In this document: in pieces, positions 15,290-18,731 of the stretch
How positions within the stretch are numbered: position 1 is the first letter of the stretch
How the letters are laid out: each line of letters begins with the position of its first letter
Assembly: GCA_958431945.1 (NCBI GenBank)
Contig: CAUASQ010000018.1
Location: forward strand, 1-18,731
Reading direction: 5' to 3'
DNA from: an uncultured Collinsella sp.
GTDB lineage: Bacteria; Actinomycetota; Coriobacteriia; Coriobacteriales; Coriobacteriaceae
Length of the DNA: 18,731 nucleotides
Notes under the pieces: generated by a model
Seen by the model: the letters and a program-made list of their open reading frames with translations, nothing else
Told to the model about the DNA's origin: nothing
The model's database searches: none
Program-made: the position numbers and the translations under genes

Positions 15290-15745
15290 ATGAAAGCGAA
15301 TTCAGAAAAAACTAAGCAGAGTAAAAAAGCGACGCGCCGTGTACTGGCAGGCGTTTTGTGCGGAGCATCCGTTTTGAGCCTGGTACTGTCGCTCGTCATG
15401 CCTCCGATCTCGCAGGCCATTGCAAACGATGCCCAGACAGGTTCTACCGAGGCGACCGTTGCAGACGCGAGCGCTTTGGGCGAGGACGCCGGTGCAGACG
15501 AGAACGTTTTGGGTGAGGAGGCCGGTGCAGGCAATTCCACGGGCAAAGACGCCGAAAACCAGATTAGTGACGACGCTGAGGGTGGCGCGAGCGAAGACGC
15601 CGTCACCGAGGGTCAGCCGTCCGACGACACGAAGGTCGAGGGCGACACGCAGTCTGCGGATGATGGTGCCAACGGCGATGGTGCAATCGCACTCACTGCA
15701 GGAAATGAATCGTCTTATACAATCAACAGTGAACAGTGGGGATGA
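15290..15745 (+). CDS. Adhesin N-terminal part: signal peptide and acidic stalk, ends at a frameshift
   Basis: The 151-codon frame encodes the secretion start of a surface adhesin. Residues 1-18 are Lys/Arg-rich, then a hydrophobic core (LAGVLCGASVLSLVLSLVM) leads to a likely signal peptidase site after AIA (about residue 45). The mature part is a low-complexity acidic Ala/Gly/Asp/Glu stretch (~46-140), typical of a wall-spanning stalk. Start ATG at 15290 has a strong GGGGAGGAG six bases upstream. The frame stops at TGA 15743-15745, directly after TGGGGA, while a homologous-looking continuation is open in another frame from the same point. As it stands the product would be a short secreted acidic peptide with no anchor. 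I regard this as one gene with the following entry, split by a one-base change. Confidence 0.8.
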   Translation: MKANSEKTKQSKKATRRVLAGVLCGASVLSLVLSLVMPPISQAIANDAQTGSTEATVADASALGEDAGADENVLGEEAGAGNSTGKDAENQISDDAEGGASEDAVTEGQPSDDTKVEGDTQSADDGANGDGAIALTAGNESSYTINSEQWG

Positions 15746-18731
15746 ACTCAGCAATAAGCTTCTTAACGAGAACTTTCGCGATGCAAAAGGCTGCGCGACT
15801 TTTGAGCTTGTTAACGATATTGAATGCAACCAAGAGATTGGGTTTGAACAAACTGTCGACAACCCTATCAATATCACACTAAATCTAAACGGTCACAAGA
15901 TTAAATATACGAATCAGAGCCAGCCCCTGTTTAACATCACCGGTGGCGCGACACTTACAATTAAGGATTTAATTAAGGATTCTGATTCTGAGAAAGATCC
16001 TGAGAAAGCGAGTGATAAGGGCATCAAAGTCCAGGAGCTAAATGATCAGGGCCAGAACTTAAATCCCATCAATTATGGTAAAGCAGCAGAGTTGTCTTAC
16101 AACAATGATGGCATTCCGTATAGCCTTACCTACTACGTGACCGAATCGTCCCCGAGTACAATAGACATAACCAAGACAACCGAGACGCTTTTCAAACATA
16201 GCGTCGATATTAAAGGTGCCATCGTGGCGTGCGGTGGCAATGAAAACCTGAAGCTCATCAACATCAATGACGGTGGTCATTTCAGTCTTGAGAGCGGCGT
16301 GCTCACACAAGAGAAAGACTGCAATGTCCGGAACCTGGTGTACGCGGTGAACAAGTCGACCGTCAATATGAACGGTGGTTACGTTTGTGGAGGTTATTGT
16401 CCGGACCATGCTGCCGGCGCAGGAATATCTGTCGAAAATTCGACTCTTAGCATTTCTAACGGCGTAATTGCCGGCAACTGCGCTCCTAGTGGCGGCGGTG
16501 TATATGCCAATGGATCTGCAGTCAAGGTGACCGGCGGCGTAATCTCCGGTAATAGCACTAACAGTAACGGATATGGTGGCGGCATCATGGCCGAAAATGG
16601 CGGCAGCGTTACTGTTTCCGGCGGTTACATTACGAACAATCGCTATGCCAATTTCTGCGGTAGTAAAGGCGATGGTTGTCATGGTGGCGCTGGGCTTGCC
16701 ACCAGTAACGGCGCCCATGTCACCATTTCTGGTGGCCAGATTACTGGCAACTATTCCGAGGAAGCTGGCGGCGGCGTTTACGTTACCAGTAAGTTTCAAC
16801 CAAATATGACATTGCTCAACATTACGGGAGGAAATATTGCCTCTAACGTGAGCCGCCAATCTGAAGGTGCCGGCATCCGAGTGGGCCAGAGGGTTGACGT
16901 GATGATTAACGGCCCTAAAGAAAGTAACGGCACTAAAGAAAGTAAAGTCTACATTACCAACAACACTTGCCTGTCTCGCTTCGACTGGGGCGGTGGCGGT
17001 ATTTTTGTTCAGGGTAGTTCGCAAAACGCGGCTGACGCAGGCAGGCTGTTTGTATACAACTCGTATATAAGCACCAATACCGCTGGTGGCTATGGTGGTG
17101 GCGTTGCAGTCTGCCCGACGGGCAAGACGTTGGTAACGAACACCGACGGCACGGCGATCTTTGGCAACACTGACGCTGGAGGCGCCGATTCTTACGATAG
17201 TGAAAACAATAACAATGATGGTAACCCCCATCTTTCTGGCGGTGGCGGCGGTAAGACAGAAGACAAGGAAGCCTATTACTCGGCCGATAGTAACGGCTAT
17301 CATGTTTTTCGTAACAGTGGTCATGCCGATTTCTTCCTCGCGGCGAAAGGTAACACAACGCCGGTCGCAGTGGTAAGCGGCAAGATGCTTGGCGATATAG
17401 ACGCCAAGTATTCGGGAAGCATTGAGCTAACGAATTGCATTGCCATCCCCGCCAACGGTGCTGCTCAGGTAAAAAATAGCATCGGTCTGTCTTCGGGTGT
17501 TGATACCAGGGATAAAACGACGATTGATGCAGTACGGAATAAAGCGACAACTTTCATCACGGGCAACTATTCTTGGGACCATGGTGGCGGCATCATGTCG
17601 AATGGCAACTTGTACCTAGGCGAGCCTGCGGATACGTACATCTTACCGAGCCTTAAGTTGAAGGCAACCAAGGTGCTGATAAATCAGCAGGCCAATCAGC
17701 AGACCAATCAAAACATGAATTTTCACAAAGGCAAGTTCTCCTTCTCGGTCTACCGTATGGATTCGGATGACGCGACGGAGCCCTATTGGAATGACAAGAC
17801 ATTCAACAGTGGCGGCTGCACCTTGGTCGGAACCGCCAAGAATGATGGGAGCGGTAACATCACCTTTGACCTTGGCGAACAGTACATTAATAAGGCTGTT
17901 AAGGCTAATGAGATTACATACTACTTGGTCGAAAATGCTGGCAATGATCCCGGCATCACGTACGATCCCGACATCACGTACGATCCAGCCGTGTACAAGA
18001 TTGTGGTGAAGGTTCAGGACAACACAACGCAACTCATGAAAGTGCCTAGCAGGAAAAATCCAAACTCGGAGGTTCCTCTTTGCATTCACAACTACAAGAT
18101 CACAAGCGTGAGTCTGGGAGATTCGCCTAACCCGTTGAAACCGAACGACCAAGGTTATTATTCGATTGTCGGCCCCGACGGGGGAAAGACCTTCACCAAC
18201 AAGTACACTCGGTACACCTCCAGAGGCTCCTGGACTCCTAAGGCGACTAAGGTCGTTGAGGGTGGTGAGATGAAGGAGTTTACGCTTCAACTTGCGAAAG
18301 ACAGCAGATTTAGAGTCGAAGACATCGTCGGCACTGCCGTGACCTCTGGCGATAAAAAGAAGCAGACGCTTCCGTTCGTCTTTGATAAGGGGATTGCGTA
18401 CACGCTCTCTGATATCACGAAGGGTCCCTACACTGCTGGTGACACTACGGGTCGTGGCGCTTCCAAGACCTTCACGTACTACATGCGCGAGAAGGACGAT
18501 AGCTCGATTTTCTCGCATTACAAGTTTGATCAGTCGGTCTATAGGTTCACGGTTGTGGCAACGGATAACGCCAAAGGAGGAATCGACTGTGCGGTGACCT
18601 ACAGGAAGGGAACCGTTGACTCCGACGGTACGTGGAAAGCCACCGATACCGATGACCACAAGTTTCCCGACACTACCCCCACCTTCACCAACACCTACTC
18701 CACCTCTTTGCCCCTTTCTGGTATGTCGGGC
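15705..18731 (+). CDS. Large wall-anchored adhesin, main part (beta-helix, Spy0128-like domains, LPLSG; 3'-partial)
   Basis: One plus-strand frame runs without stop from before 15741 to the window end (about 997 codons), continuing the protein begun at 15290 after a one-base shift. Order: a region with GHKIKYTNQSQPLFNITGG; Gly/Asn-rich repeats from about 16378 to 17160 (SNGVIAGN, TGGVISGN, SGGYITNN, SGGQITGN, TGGNIASN), typical of right-handed parallel beta-helix adhesins; two Spy0128/FctA-like pilin domains, about 17643-18210 (KATKV ... YYLVEN ... FTNKYT) and 18211-18702 (KATKVV ... YYMREK ... FTNTYS), with Lys, Glu and Asn placed as for intramolecular isopeptide bonds; then LPLSG at 18708-18722, a sortase-type motif. 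The membrane helix and charged tail should follow beyond the window. ATG 15705 is only the last in-frame Met before the shift; it has no proper ribosome site. Role: probably host or matrix attachment. Confidence 0.8.
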   Translation, partial: MNRLIQSTVNSGDELSNKLLNENFRDAKGCATFELVNDIECNQEIGFEQTVDNPINITLNLNGHKIKYTNQSQPLFNITGGATLTIKDLIKDSDSEKDPEKASDKGIKVQELNDQGQNLNPINYGKAAELSYNNDGIPYSLTYYVTESSPSTIDITKTTETLFKHSVDIKGAIVACGGNENLKLININDGGHFSLESGVLTQEKDCNVRNLVYAVNKSTVNMNGGYVCGGYCPDHAAGAGISVENSTLSISNGVIAGNCAPSGGGVYANGSAVKVTGGVISGNSTNSNGYGGGIMAENGGSVTVSGGYITNNRYANFCGSKGDGCHGGAGLATSNGAHVTISGGQITGNYSEEAGGGVYVTSKFQPNMTLLNITGGNIASNVSRQSEGAGIRVGQRVDVMINGPKESNGTKESKVYITNNTCLSRFDWGGGGIFVQGSSQNAADAGRLFVYNSYISTNTAGGYGGGVAVCPTGKTLVTNTDGTAIFGNTDAGGADSYDSENNNNDGNPHLSGGGGGKTEDKEAYYSADSNGYHVFRNSGHADFFLAAKGNTTPVAVVSGKMLGDIDAKYSGSIELTNCIAIPANGAAQVKNSIGLSSGVDTRDKTTIDAVRNKATTFITGNYSWDHGGGIMSNGNLYLGEPADTYILPSLKLKATKVLINQQANQQTNQNMNFHKGKFSFSVYRMDSDDATEPYWNDKTFNSGGCTLVGTAKNDGSGNITFDLGEQYINKAVKANEITYYLVENAGNDPGITYDPDITYDPAVYKIVVKVQDNTTQLMKVPSRKNPNSEVPLCIHNYKITSVSLGDSPNPLKPNDQGYYSIVGPDGGKTFTNKYTRYTSRGSWTPKATKVVEGGEMKEFTLQLAKDSRFRVEDIVGTAVTSGDKKKQTLPFVFDKGIAYTLSDITKGPYTAGDTTGRGASKTFTYYMREKDDSSIFSHYKFDQSVYRFTVVATDNAKGGIDCAVTYRKGTVDSDGTWKATDTDDHKFPDTTPTFTNTYSTSLPLSGMSG
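15737..15745 (+). other. Frameshift point in the adhesin gene (four-G run)
   Basis: TGGGGATGA: with four G the frame from 15290 reads W-G-stop. With three G it would read W-D-E-L and continue into the long downstream frame. The join SEQW/DELSNKLLNENF is smooth, and the downstream frame lacks its own signal peptide. Causes to separate: a real inactivating or phase-switching indel, ribosomal +1 frameshifting, or a sequencing error. Confidence 0.75.
17952..17987 (+). repeat. 18-bp tandem duplication in a pilin domain
   Basis: Two adjacent 18-base units, 17952-17969 and 17970-17987, differing at two positions, encode GITYDP-DITYDP. The duplicated stretch covers the conserved G-[IV]-TYD element of the first Spy0128-like domain. 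Confidence 0.8.

Noticed and set aside
16059..18659. Long minus-strand open frames (16059-17324 and 17643-18659) under the adhesin
   Set aside because: The plus strand has a continuous frame with signal-bearing start, beta-helix repeats, pilin domains and LPLSG; the antisense products show no domain pattern or ribosome site.

Overview
The window reads as chromosomal DNA of a GC-rich, gut-type actinobacterium of the class Coriobacteriia, most likely Collinsella or a close relative. This is inferred, not proven. The clues are the high-GC codon use of the housekeeping genes, the style of the LigA, MoaC-MobB and VSR-like proteins, and a long secreted adhesin with Spy0128-type pilin domains and an LPLSG sorting motif at the 3' edge.

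Layout. (1) 1-2063: NAD-dependent DNA ligase ligA, missing its first ~30 codons, closed by a hairpin terminator. (2) 2122-4371, minus strand: an operon of a MATE efflux pump followed by a MerR/BmrR-like regulator, driven by a promoter with the MerR hallmark of a dyad inside a 19-bp spacer. (3) 4563-8352, plus strand, divergent: two overlapping ABC exporter genes forming a heterodimer in which the first subunit has the degenerate ATP-site residues. Segments 2 and 3 look like a drug or toxic-compound efflux island. (4) 8403-9709: a VSR/DUF559-like nuclease-fold gene bracketed by two direct copies of a 65-bp palindromic repeat. (5) 9842-12203: moaA and a moaC-mobB fusion for molybdenum cofactor synthesis. 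(6) 12480-14805: an MFS transporter and a Cof-type HAD phosphatase. (7) 14852-15289: an AT-rich gene-free leader. (8) 15290 to the end: a large cell-wall adhesin with signal peptide, acidic stalk, Gly/Asn-rich beta-helix repeats, two Spy0128-like domains and LPLSG. A +1 frame change at a four-G run (15738-15741) breaks its reading frame.

The least explained structure is intergenic. Between 8.4 and 14.9 kb two families of palindromes sit just after the stop codons: three copies of a fixed-length 65-bp element (one inverted), and four hairpins whose stems vary with compensating changes while a GGGRCAGG-like loop is retained. Together they mark the 3' end of every transcription unit there. They look like REP/MITE-type interspersed elements that may double as terminators or 3' RNA structures.
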